Source: Cryptomeria japonica (taxonomy: Eukaryota > Streptophyta > Pinopsida > Cupressales > Cupressaceae). Taken from it: 64,000 nt of DNA. Positions 44,275 through 55,300 of the stretch are shown piece by piece. The notes beneath the pieces were generated by a model, which worked only from the letters and a program-made list of their open reading frames with translations, was not told the origin of the DNA and did no database searches. The DNA lies in contig NC_081409.1 in NCBI RefSeq assembly GCF_030272615.1, positions 208,365,190 through 208,429,189 of the forward strand, read 5' to 3'. Numbering within the stretch: position 1 is the first letter of the stretch; each line of letters begins with the position of its first letter. Made by a program: the position numbers and the translations under genes.

Positions 44275-47259
44275 ATGAGTTTTACAACAATAAGCCCTAC
44301 TTACACTATTCCCATTAGACGAAGCCTTAGAATTAAGTCTTTCCAAGGTTTAATTACTGAGGAGATGGAACCTAATTTGAATGGCCTTTTTAACAAGGAC
44401 ACGGGTAATTCCTCTAATCCTCTTAATGATGAAGAAGCTCTCCATGAGGTTTCTGTAGAACAACTTTCGAAATTGGATAACCAATTTGATGATTTTCGAC
44501 AATGGATGTCTCAAGAATACCCCGATAGTCAAGCTCTTCCCTTAATTGAGGGTCTAAAACGTATGGTTCAAAGTGATAAGAATGGAATTGATATTTTGCG
44601 TAGTATTGCACACATTGTGGATTCGAATGTGATGCCTATGAAGAGTTGTACTAAAACTTTAGGTTATACACAACCTCCTACTCAAGTCAATCATTCTATT
44701 CCTTTAACAACTTCTATTGCTAGTATACCTACTTTTACATCAAACATAATGACTACTTCAATACAAGACATTCCACCTATGATCACCAGTCATGGGGGCA
44801 ATCCTTCTTCTTCAATTAACCCTCTTCCTTCATTCAATCCGACTTCTTCATTCATTCCTTCAATGAGTGTCCCTATTACATCTCCACAAATGAACCTAGC
44901 GCAAGGGGGCAATTCATTTAACCATTCCATTCCTCCTTGTAGTGTTCCTCCTTTCCAATCATCTCCTATGACTAATTATCATAGTGTCCCGCCACCTTAC
45001 TCTCAATCAATACCTTCTTTCAATAACATAATACCTCCATCACAATCTAACACGTCTAATATGAACTCTTCGACTGAAGCGACCATTAACAATCTTGCAC
45101 AAACTGTCTCTTCTTTACAGCAACAAATTGCCTCTATGAATCAATCTAAGTTTAGTGTGCCCACATTTGATGTTGTGAGCCCACTTTCTCTTGACATTGT
45201 TCGAGCTATCCCCCCTAAGCATGTTGAAATCCCGCAATTGGAGCTTTATAATGGTAAAGGTGATCCTCTAACACATGTTAAGACCTTTCAAACAATATGT
45301 ACCAATTTTGCTCATGACCAAAGGTTGCTTGCAAAACTGTTTACTAGAACATTAAGAGATAAGGCTCTACAATGGTATTGCTCGTTGCCTTCCTATTCTA
45401 TTACTTCTTTCCAACAACTTGCAAATGCTTTTATTCAACAATTTCAAAACAATATAAGTCCTAAAGTTACTTTGATTGATTTAATGCATTGTAAACAAGG
45501 TGTTAAAGAAAAAGTAACTGATTTCATTGGTAGATATAAGCATTTGTATGCTCAAATTTCTTTTCCAATACCTGACAATGATATTCAAAGAATCTTTATT
45601 TCTAATTTACAAAAAGATATTAGAGAAAAACTTATGTTTTCTGAGTTTACTTCTTTCCAACAGTTGTGCGCAACTCTTCACAATTATCAACTGACTGTGA
45701 GTCAAATGGAACAAGCAAATCCTATGGCTCCGAGTGATAAGGGTGATAGTAGTCAACAACCATTTGGGAAGTTTAAACCGAATAGAGAGTTCATTAAATT
45801 CAATGAAAACATCATCAACAACAATGTGAATGCAACATCAAGTGTGCCTCCTATTTCTAAGTTTTTCAAGAAAGAAAGAAAGTTTACTCCTGTGAATGAA
45901 TCATTGCATAGTATTATGAATAAGTTATTGGAACAAAATGTGCTTACTCTTCCTCCTATAAAGCAAATCGATCCTGCAAAGATTAATTCACCCTATTTTG
46001 AAAACAAATCTTTTTGTCAATTTCATCGTCAACCTGGGCATGATACTGAAAAATGTTTTGCTTTAAAGGGTAAAATTCAAGATTTGATGGATAATAATAC
46101 TATCTTTGTTTCAGGTGTGAATAATAAAGGCAATACATTTGTAGCTCCTCCTAACCAAAATCTTAAGATTTTCACTGATCCATTACCTTCTCATACCTCT
46201 AATGTGATTGAGACTAATGATTCCTCTTTCTCACCTGATAGTCTTGTGTCTATGACTCCGAATGTGATTAACTTTGTAGAGCAACAGAAAATCCCTAAAG
46301 AACCTTCCATCACATTTGATTCCAGTGAAACTATCAGGGCACTTGATGGTCCTTTATATATAGTTGCAAAAGTCAAGAATACGCCTTGTCGTGGAGTGCT
46401 TATTGATCCTTCTTGCATGGTTAATATCATTACTGAAGAATTTCTTTTTACTTTGCAATTGAATCAAGTGATCTATGACAAAACAAATGTGGTTGTGAAA
46501 TTATTTGATGCATTTTCTTCTCCTGCAATTGGTTTTATTACATTACCTATTGAGGTCCATAACAAATCCCTTGATGTGAGCTTTGCTATTATTCCATCAT
46601 CCGAACAATTTTGTGTGAAGATAGGCTATCCTTGGCTATCTTCCATGAAAGCTATTGCTTCTCCTATTCACAAGTGTTTGAAATTTCCCCATAATGGTGA
46701 AGTTGTTACTGTCAATCATAGTCTCTTTAAACCAGCTGAAAGAACTTCTAGCGTTCCTATTGATTATTTTTGGCCTAAACAATTTCAATCTCTTCCACCG
46801 CAAAGCGATCATCTTTTCAAATCTTATCAAAAGTGGAAAAAAGATATGATCCTATCTCTAAGTGAACCTCGAACACCCAAACTTGATATTCCTATCGTTC
46901 TTGAGAAGGAAGTTCTTCCTTTGAAAGATAAAACTAATGTCTTTCCTCAAGAAGATTCCCAACCCATCCCTGTGGATGTGACTATGTCTATGTCTAATAA
47001 GCTTTCTAAAAGTAGACCTATACCTCCTCGTCATGATGGACTTGGTCTCCTTCCTAAACCAAATATTCCTCCTTTATATGGAGCAGTTCCTCCTCCTTCC
47101 TCTTATAAAGAGAAGAGACCTTCCTCTTCTCCTATTATCCAACCTAAGAGACCACAACCTAAACACCCAAGTGATAAGGATGAGAACTTTCCTCCTCCTC
47201 AATCTTCTCAACTTCCTACTAAGACTAGACAAAATCGTTCTGCGCGTGAAAGTCGATGA
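44275..47259 (+). CDS. Gag with protease-like domain of the gypsy-type element
   Basis: A 994-aa open frame. The N-terminal third is Ser/Pro/Thr-rich and low complexity. A short coiled coil (SSLQQQIASMNQ, about 275-290) follows. The Gag core (about 320-480) contains LELYNGKGDPLTHVKTF, LRDKALQWYCSLP and FIQQFQ, typical of Retrotrans_gag. A knuckle-like CQFHRQPGHDTEKC lies at about 580-593. Then comes a retropepsin-like fold (about 690-800) with GVLIDPSCMVNI where the family has D-[ST]-G or a near variant; the Asp remains but Gly/Ser positions are altered, so activity is doubtful. No reverse transcriptase follows. The same frame continues after the TGA at 47257-47259. The protein probably formed particles that relied on pol from a full-length relative. 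Confidence 0.85.
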   Translation: MSFTTISPTYTIPIRRSLRIKSFQGLITEEMEPNLNGLFNKDTGNSSNPLNDEEALHEVSVEQLSKLDNQFDDFRQWMSQEYPDSQALPLIEGLKRMVQSDKNGIDILRSIAHIVDSNVMPMKSCTKTLGYTQPPTQVNHSIPLTTSIASIPTFTSNIMTTSIQDIPPMITSHGGNPSSSINPLPSFNPTSSFIPSMSVPITSPQMNLAQGGNSFNHSIPPCSVPPFQSSPMTNYHSVPPPYSQSIPSFNNIIPPSQSNTSNMNSSTEATINNLAQTVSSLQQQIASMNQSKFSVPTFDVVSPLSLDIVRAIPPKHVEIPQLELYNGKGDPLTHVKTFQTICTNFAHDQRLLAKLFTRTLRDKALQWYCSLPSYSITSFQQLANAFIQQFQNNISPKVTLIDLMHCKQGVKEKVTDFIGRYKHLYAQISFPIPDNDIQRIFISNLQKDIREKLMFSEFTSFQQLCATLHNYQLTVSQMEQANPMAPSDKGDSSQQPFGKFKPNREFIKFNENIINNNVNATSSVPPISKFFKKERKFTPVNESLHSIMNKLLEQNVLTLPPIKQIDPAKINSPYFENKSFCQFHRQPGHDTEKCFALKGKIQDLMDNNTIFVSGVNNKGNTFVAPPNQNLKIFTDPLPSHTSNVIETNDSSFSPDSLVSMTPNVINFVEQQKIPKEPSITFDSSETIRALDGPLYIVAKVKNTPCRGVLIDPSCMVNIITEEFLFTLQLNQVIYDKTNVVVKLFDAFSSPAIGFITLPIEVHNKSLDVSFAIIPSSEQFCVKIGYPWLSSMKAIASPIHKCLKFPHNGEVVTVNHSLFKPAERTSSVPIDYFWPKQFQSLPPQSDHLFKSYQKWKKDMILSLSEPRTPKLDIPIVLEKEVLPLKDKTNVFPQEDSQPIPVDVTMSMSNKLSKSRPIPPRHDGLGLLPKPNIPPLYGAVPPPSSYKEKRPSSSPIIQPKRPQPKHPSDKDENFPPPQSSQLPTKTRQNRSARESR

Positions 47260-47298
47260 AAGCGTCGTCTTAGAGCTTGTGCAGCTGCTTCTCAAACT

Positions 47299-47724
47299 TT
47301 GCAATCCCTAAAAACACCTTCAGCTAGTATTATTCCATTTTCTCCTCAGCCGAAAATTGAGCCAAAATCTCCTAAACATAAGATGCATGATGGTTTTGAT
47401 CTTGTGCGAGTTAAAGATCCTATTTTTATAAATCTTGATGATGATATAGATGAAAATGTTATTCATGATGAAAATGTTACTCCTCTTCATTCTGATAGTG
47501 AATATGAATATGTTGATGTTGATAACCATTTATCTAATGAATTTTCTACAACACTTATCCTAGCTCCTAGACAAGAACAACGTGGCTTGGAACATGAACA
47601 TAGCCCTTGTTTGGATCTTGTGATAGCTCCATCTGCTGTGTTGGATGTTCCTCCTCTAGCGTGTTTCCTACCTTCCCAAAATATTGATCAGCAAGATCGG
47701 GGGGTGGATGACGTGCTAGACTAG
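47299..47724 (+). CDS. In-frame continuation of the Gag-protease polypeptide
   Basis: This 141-codon segment lies in the same frame as the Gag ORF. Only the TGA at 47257-47259 separates them, and the bases between are open. The TGA sits in CGATGA and could derive from CGA by one C-to-T change. The product is acidic (NLDDDIDENV, SDSEYEYVDVD) and proline-containing, with no recognised domain. It ends at a TAG (47722-47724). I read it as the C-terminal tail of the original polyprotein, where pol was lost, rather than a separate gene. Confidence 0.6.
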   Translation: MQSLKTPSASIIPFSPQPKIEPKSPKHKMHDGFDLVRVKDPIFINLDDDIDENVIHDENVTPLHSDSEYEYVDVDNHLSNEFSTTLILAPRQEQRGLEHEHSPCLDLVIAPSAVLDVPPLACFLPSQNIDQQDRGVDDVLD

Positions 47725-48449
47725 TTTCATTAGCATAGCAGACTCTATCCTCCTCTCTTGATCTCTTTTGTTACTTCTTCTATGTGTTATTCTCATTCTT
47801 CTATTTGTTGTCCTAAGTGTTGTCTACTTGAGGACGATGCAAAGCATTGAGATCTCTCTTGGTCTCTCTCATGTTGACTCAAAAGACACATGTGTTCCCT
47901 TCTTCTAGGTGACCTTCCTTGATTGGGGAATGAAGAACAATTATGCATACATACATATGATATACAGCATACTGACCCCAAGGAAAGTGAAGTCACCTCG
48001 TGCTTTGTGTTTTGTGTCTATTATCCTTGGGTTTACCTCACACTTGGGGGCTAAATCTTTGTGATAACGTGCTCCTTTACCTTCTCATTTCTTATGTGTA
48101 TCATTACCTTAAAGAAATCACCCCCGATGAGGCGTGTGCAATCGCTTTAACATAGGGGGGCATACACCCCGTTCATATCTCTTCAAGATACTTGAAAATT
48201 TCTTGGCAAATTTAGCTTTGCCTTGAAAAATTTTGGTATTTTTCTTACATGACTCATAGTGAGGGAACCTTACTACTGATAGTCATGGTTCTCCCTCGTG
48301 ATTTTCCCTTTTACTTTGTCAATCGAAGTCGTAAGATCCTTAGTCCACTGGGGGCTTGGTGTATCTTGCCTCCTTGACGTGGTGAAAGTCTTTCAATGTT
48401 GTTTCCTTGTACTTTACCGGAAGTATGGGCGTATGCTTATACTCCCGCT
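47725..48449 (+). other. 3' untranslated interior of the gypsy-type element
   Basis: Non-coding. It is pyrimidine-rich at the start and contains TTGGGGGCTAAATCT and GTGGGGGCTAAATG phrases (about 48,041 and 48,453), the second forming the polypurine tract. Confidence 0.6.
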
Positions 48450-48464
48450 AAAGTGGGGGCTAAA
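48450..48464 (+). promoter_or_regulatory. Polypurine tract before the 3' LTR
   Basis: AAAGTGGGGGCTAAA ends one base before the LTR start TGTAGCG at 48465. It is an imperfect purine run, as in Tat-like elements. Confidence 0.6.
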
Positions 48465-49519
48465 TGTAGCGTCCTAAAATTGTGACACTTGCAATTTCGA
48501 CTGCATTTGGGTCTTCACGATGGTGGCGCAACGTTGAACCTGAATGGAGACCCCGAAACCTGTTTGCGACATCAAAAACTGCATATTTCTGCACCTTGGC
48601 CTGATCCTCCTTGCACCCTGCTGTCCTAGGAGGTGGGACCATGGCGCCTAGCACCCTGGTCCTTCAGGACCATGGTGCCTAGCGTCGTAGTCCCTCAGGA
48701 CCATGGCGCCCCCCTGGCCCCATTTTGGGCCCGGTCTCTTGTTGGACATCAGGTCTTTAAGTTTGCAATTCGGAAAATAATGCTTCTAGGTCGGCCTAAG
48801 GTCGGAAAAATCAGTCTCCTAACCCTAATTGACAAGTATATAAACTACATTTCCCCTCCCAGAAAGGGTGGTAGGAAAAAAGGTGGTGGTAGCAAGAGGC
48901 GGAAGCGATAGACAAACATTCAAACATTCAAGCATTCAAACATTCCTTCAAGCAATTGAGCATTCTAAGTCTCCATTCAAGGCTAAGTGTTGCATTCAAG
49001 ACAAGGATTCAACCATTGAAGAGGAGATCACCTACAACATACAACATACAACATCATTACACCTTTGCATGTAAGAATACAAACATTCTTACAACAAGGT
49101 ATCAGTACTTGTTTACATTACAAACATTTACATTTACAACATTCTCATTTCTTGGTTAATTCCAAAACCGGGGTTTGACCTAAAGGCAAACCCCTAATCC
49201 CTAACCCCCCAATCGTCCTCTCCTTTCTGTGTGTAGGTTGTAGGTACGCAACTGTAATTGAAGATCTGGAATCCTTGTGCAGAGATGAACAAATCCCACT
49301 TCGTTTCGCGGATTTTTCAGAGGACTGTGTGCACTCCGGGCGCCATCGTCCTATCAACTTTCGCTCAAATTTGCAGGACAACATCGCCTCGACATTTTAC
49401 TGCTAATTCCAGGTTCGTAGCTTCATCCTGTGTCTCTATCTCCGTTTACAAGCGAATCTTTCTTACTTTACATGCACTCCTAGTTCAATCCTTCTATCTA
49501 CATTCTTTACAAAAGAGGG
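48465..49519 (+). repeat. 3' LTR, first part (continues at 51176-51366)
   Basis: Begins TGTAGCGTCCTAAAATTG like the 5' LTR, with TATATAA at 48837-48843. It breaks at GAGGG (49515-49519), where the solo LTR entered. The last 190 bp resume after the second GAGGG and end CTTTACA (51366). Total rejoined length is about 1.25 kb. Confidence 0.75.
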
Positions 49520-51170
49520 TGTAGCGTAGAAATTAGGAATCATCACAAGATAAGTAGATCAATCAAAACACTAGACATGATAGCTCAATCATAAGAATAC
49601 TCATTGAAATGAACCTAATTCCAAATCACATTCAATGGAGGTATGAAAACAAAGTATTCAAAATGAAAATTATGCAAACCAAACGTAGAATTGAACACTC
49701 CTTCCATGCGGCTCCATTGTTGTTCTTTCCTCTTCAATGGGTTTGTGGATCTCACTTACAAGTGCACATACAATTGAAAGCAAGAAAGTTCAAGAGTACT
49801 AGAAACGAAAGTTCGGTAGTTTTATAGAAATTTGGATTCGGGATTAGAAGGATTTGAAGGATCTGATTTGATTGAAAATCATCCAATTTATAGAAGAATT
49901 GGATAAGTGACAAGATTGTCATGATGCAATTCAAATGGAAATTGCAAATCAATATGTCAATTATGACAAATTATGCACTTTCCATGCACAATTTAATTGA
50001 TTGATAATTGATGAAAAATTATGACACATTTCATGTCAAAATTGATTGATTATCAATTATGACAATTTCATGACAAATTGAAATGTCACTCCCATAGAAT
50101 TAGGAGATGAATTAGGAGGGAAAAGGAATTAGAAATTTGAAAAATTAGGAAATTGAAATTGATGACAAATTAGGAATTAGAAATTGATAGAAATTAGAAT
50201 TTAGGAATTAGTGAATTAATTAATAATTTTTCATTTATTAATCAATTCACAAAGAGGAATAATTAGCCAATTAAATAAAGATTTAATTGTAATAAGAAGA
50301 CCTAGGATAAATAAATAAATTATTTAATCCTAGAGGAAGAAATGACACATTAGGTTAAATGACTAAATCATAAAACCCTAGAAGACGAATTAGAAATGCG
50401 AAAATGACAATTAGGTCTTGATTAAAGATAATTAATGTCATGATTCTAAATTGATAAATGACCAATGCGACAAAATGATTTGATTGATAGATGCGCCAAT
50501 TGACGAGGAACAATGACAAATTGATCCAAATTGACATAATTGAGACAGACAATGATCGATAGCAAAATTGATCGCAAAATGACAAGGTTGACAAAATAGA
50601 TTGCAAGACGACATAATTGGAAATGACCACGATCGATGACAAATCGGTCGAAAAATGACAAGATTGAAACGATGACAAATAGATCGCAAAATGACAACAT
50701 TGCAAATGACCACGATCAATGACAAATTGATCGCAAGATGACAAGATTGAATATGACAACAATCGATGACAAATCAATCGTTAAAATGACAAGATTGAAA
50801 AGAGGACAAAACCCTAATTAGGATTGACGATGTCCAAAATGATAAGATTGATGATAAGATTGATAAGATTGACAGGAGGACAAAACCCTAATTAGGATTG
50901 ACGATGTCCAAAATGATGACAAATGAATAGGCACATTGATGTAACAGGGTAAAATTAATCAAAATCATGATTGGATAATGTTGTCGACAAGACCAAATTC
51001 GAGGACGAGATGAATGAAGAATGTAGAAGAATGACTCGATGTTCGCAAATGATAAAGACCAAGTGCGTGACATAGGAGAAATGTTAATGCGACGCAAAAA
51101 CCTAAAATGAGGCAATGCGCAATTGTTAAAGTATGACTTCACAAGCGTTGACCATTTTTGGGTGTCTACA
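49520..51170 (+). mobile_element. Solo LTR of a second gypsy-type family nested in the 3' LTR
   Basis: It begins TGTAGCGTAG and ends GTGTCTACA, giving TGTAG/CTACA inverted ends. It is flanked by perfect 5 bp repeats GAGGG (49515-49519 and 51171-51175). No internal region is present, so it arose by recombination between two LTRs. Its second half (50,430-50,930) is a degenerate repeat of ATGACAARATTGA / CGATGACAAAT words, and a GAGGACAAAACCCTAATTAG phrase occurs twice (about 50,812 and 50,877). Confidence 0.85.
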
Positions 51171-51366
51171 GAGGGTATCCTTGTTGTCTCAACCCTTGAA
51201 ACTCATTTAGAATCCAGTCTTGCATTGTGTGGGATTGGATCTTGTGGGTTTCAACCCCTCTTTTGAATGTAAAGTCCCTCCTAAGTAAAAACCGCCAACC
51301 CTAGTGACCTCCTTCCTTTCTCCTTCGAGTGGGGGAAACACCTAGGGTTCGATTTTCCGCTTTACA

Positions 51367-52307
51367 ATATGATACAATTCATTCAATAGTAATACACATG
51401 TAGAGAACTTAGATTTTCATTAATTCTTTCAAAATATAGCCATATGATACAATTCATTCAATAGTAATACACCAATCTGTGTGATTCTCCATGCCAATTG
51501 CAAAACTGAATACAAAGTTTCATAACCCTTTGCAAAAGACCCTGAATTCCCTTTTATAGAAACAAGTAAGCAACAACAACTCCTGTGTGATTCTCCAATG
51601 TCCATGCAAAAGTGAATACAAAGTTTCAGAACCCTTTGCAAAATTGCAAATGACCCTGAATTCCCTTTTATAGAAACAAGGGAGCAACAATAGCTTCAAG
51701 TCAAATTGCAAGTTTGCAACATGTGAACACTGAACATCAAAATCACAAACTCAGCACATATTTATATGGCCATCACAGGTCATATTAGCAATTTAACATA
51801 TGGTACATGTTTGATGTCTCATGTTCAAAAAACAGAGTTCAAAATTAAATATTAATTCACGCCATGACAAATCAAACATAGATAATAGCAGTGCCTAAAA
51901 CCTACTAATCAGAAATAGAGAAATGAATAAATGTTAAAGCAAGGGAGAATTTGAGAATACAAATTTACTGGCTGAAGTTTTGCACTATGCATCATAGATT
52001 CATAGGCTGGATAAGCAAAATAGCAATAGCGAGTGCTGTTTTTTTCCTATTCATAAAATAGATTCATAGGTTGGATTAGCAAAATAGCAATAGCGAGTGC
52101 ATCATAGATTCATAGGTTGGATTAGCAAAATAGCAAACAGAAAAAAACATAAAACCTTGAAATTAAGAATAAAAGAAGAAAATTGTGCAATACATATTAT
52201 GATTCTTAAGAATTCTATGTCAGTTTTTGTAGGGTGCTCCACTCTTCGTCTGATGGAAGGTCAATATTTTGTAAACTATGGAAAGTCAACTCCAACTTTG
52301 TCAACAT
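51367..52307 (+). repeat. Host flank with three short tandem duplications
   Basis: (1) ATATGATACAATTCATTC...AATACAC at 51367 and 51442, period 75. (2) A ~107 bp unit at about 51,473 and 51,580 holding TGTGTGATTCTCCA, GAATACAAAGTTTCA and CCTGAATTCCC. (3) A GATTCATAGGTTGGATTAGC / AAAATAGCAATAGCGAGTGC unit two to three times (about 51,990-52,135). No coding signal. Confidence 0.8.
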
Positions 52308-55300
52308 TCAATGTTTAGAAGATTTTGACATCATTGTTTCATCCAATACCGAATTTAGAGTTGTAAATGGTTGGATGAATTCCAGAAAGCTTTTGGGAGT
52401 TGTGTCCTTTGGAAGCAAGTCTAAATCAGACTTCATTTTTATCTCCATGATTTTTTTGTAATCTTCTTCTCCAATGAATTTATTTGATGTGTCAACAGGC
52501 TTAGGCAAACCAAGTTTAATCAAATTATTTTTCTTTTCTTGCAACTTCGCTATCTTTTTTCCACAACTTTCCATAACTTTTGATGTTTCCCTTAGCTTAT
52601 GGCATTTTTGAATGATAGATGATGTCTTAACTGTGGCATCAATGCGGCTCTTAATTCCCTTGGATGCCAAGTAGCTGTCACTAGAACTGTACACTACTTT
52701 CAGAATTTTTTTTGCCATTTCCTCTTTTGAATAAACATGTGTGCTCTTCTCATAGTGCCCTTTGATTTTTATAAAAATTTGTCCCATACTTTCAGTGAAT
52801 TGAAACCATTCACACAACTTATCACTCCTCTGCATTATTTGCCGCCAAATGTTTTCTTGTAAATACTTCGTTGTATTTTTTATGTTATCTTTCAATCTAT
52901 CCTCCAAAGTTTTTATTTTATCATTTGCATTGTGCAGGTCTTCTTTCATTTGTGCACATTTTTTTCTTTCTTCCTCTACTTCCTCTTGCAAATGTATTTC
53001 TTTTTCCTTCCCATGATCCAATAGGTCCTGTAATCTTCTCATTTTGGCGGCAGCAGACTCATAACTTTTGTATAATTTTTGAAAACTGGCTTTTTCCTCA
53101 ACAATTTTTTTACTGCTTTTAGCCAGTTTTTCTGTCAGGTCCTTCAGTTCTACATCCATCTTCTCCTACTCTGCAATTTCTACTGTAGAGCCCGAATTTT
53201 TATCCTTTTCTGTAAATCATTGCACTTGTTATCTGCTACTTTCCTCCTGGATTTTTTCGTTTTCCAGGTCTGCCTGTAACTTTTCTATTTGTTTCTCCAA
53301 TTTATTTTGTTCTCTCTCCACCTTTAGCAGTGAAGTGTAGACCACTTCGTTAGTCTTTTTTGACACACTAATTTTGTCCACATTATGTACTTTGGAAAAA
53401 TCCATTTGGAGGGTGCTAACTTGAAATTGAGATGGATCTATCTGACTGTGTAGTGGATTTTTATCTTTAGATAGGCCCAGGGGCATAACAACCATGAACT
53501 CCATCATATCTTTATGTGGGTCATATGTTGGAAATACCCTATTCCTTGCAGGCTGTTCGTTTACAACTTCAGACACAGAATTCCTATGAAATGCTTTCTT
53601 TTTTTCTTTATTTTCTTTTGTTGTGTGTTCATATTTTTCATAGTAATCACGGAATTAAAAATCTAGGCTTGCTGAAGCAATTGAATGTTTGAAAGGTGAC
53701 ATAGGAATACCATAGGCTCTAGTTCCACTTATTCCTGTGGTTTTAACTAATGCTTGACTAGGATTGCCAACAATAGTTCCTGATGTTGTCCAACTCCCAC
53801 TGACACTTTCATGTGTAGTTTTCATAGTCTTTTGAGGTGTCTGATCTGAAGCTGCAAATGATTGATTCCTAGTGTCAGTGGCACTTGATATAGGATTCTC
53901 AATAGTATGAGATTGAGTATCTAGCTCTAGTGGCCTCTTGCGAGAGATTTTTTGATGTTGCCCTTGTCCAACACCAAGACAACTAGTATCAGTAGTAGTA
54001 CCCATGCCAACCCTATCAATCATAGCGACACTTGACTGAACAATAATAGGAATACTATCCCCAAATTCCCCACTAGTGGCAGTGGCACTTGATTCACCAC
54101 CAATGGGAATACCATGATGTGGTGGTGGACCTGGTGGTTGTGGATTTGAACTTAAAACAAATGTAGGTGGACCCTGAGGGTAATGAGTAGTACCTATCCG
54201 TGATGAATCTAAAGAATCAAGTCCAATGACTGGTTTAAGATGACTTTTTGATTTTGACTGTGATGGAAGTTGTACTTGAAGTGGATACCAAATTCCATCT
54301 CCTCTGGGACCTAGACCACCACCTTCAAAACCCATTTTTTCCACAAGGTTTGCTCATTTGCTATATTTTTCTTTCATGGACTCACTGACTCCACCTAATA
54401 TTTTTGGGACTGTAGTAATTGTTGGAGGGGGCTCAACGGCAACCTCATGCTCATCATCATCAACTTCAGTCCTGCCATGCTCCATATCCCACAATTTGCT
54501 AAACTCTGCATCCTCGTCGATGCTCTCAAATTCTGCACTTGTTTTTGGTTCACCGAGATTCCTCCTCATATTCCAAAAATCATTTATTTTGGTTTGAGTG
54601 AAATAATTCTCTTTACATTCGTGTAGAATTGATTTGGGAATAGATTTGTTAGATGGATTAGCAGATTTTAGGTAGAAATTGTAGGACCTCCTATTTTTGA
54701 TGCCCTGGCCCTCCTCTGTTGTCCTCTCTGTGTGCATTTGCAATGCCATAATTTGTGATGAAATTTCTTCTGTTGAAATGTTTTTGTCAGCTGCAATTTT
54801 CTCAATCTCTTTTTTAACCTTATCCCAGGAGTCCATGTTTCTAAGCTTTTCTAGCAATGGTTTACTTTCGTGTTGACATAATGCTGAAGAGTTCCCATTT
54901 TTCTTAAGCCTTGCTTGAACTACACCGATTCGACCATACTGCCAGAGACCCTCATCACCAAAGTTAAAAACTCTCAAAAAATCATGTGCCACATTGAATG
55001 CTTTTCTCTCAAATGTGAACCCTCCACATGAGAAAGGCAAGGAAGGAAATATGCTCTTCTTTTGATGACCATGGGAGTGCCTATCTGTGCTCTCCAATTG
55101 TCGTACATACTCTAATGCAAATACCCTATCTATCACAAGTATTGGAAGTCTGTATGGTTTTACTGTCAATCCGTAAAACCTTAACACAATGAATTCTTCC
55201 ATGAAGAACCAGTCAGCCAATTCTATTTGACTTCCGAGTTGAATGCAATCTCTACAAGACACGGGCAACCTAGCCATTGGAGTGCTTGTAATTTCATTAT

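Larger units (their letters stand above)
42610..51366 (+). mobile_element. Ty3/gypsy-type element lacking pol, with nested solo LTR
   Basis: The insertion starts TGTAGCG (42610) and ends CTTTACA (51366), with the target duplication ATATG on both sides (42605-42609; 51367-51371). The join is supported by a nearby copy of the uninterrupted site: CCATATGATACAATTCATTC occurs at 51440, and rejoining the flanks (ACC + ATATGATACAATTC) gives nearly the same string. The internal region has Gag and a protease-like domain but no reverse transcriptase, RNase H or integrase, so it is a non-autonomous derivative of a Tat/Athila-like lineage. The 3' LTR is 48465-49519 plus 51176-51366, split by a 1,651 bp solo LTR. 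The 5' LTR matches it closely only up to about 43,524; beyond that the two diverge, and no primer site is recognisable. Confidence 0.8.
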
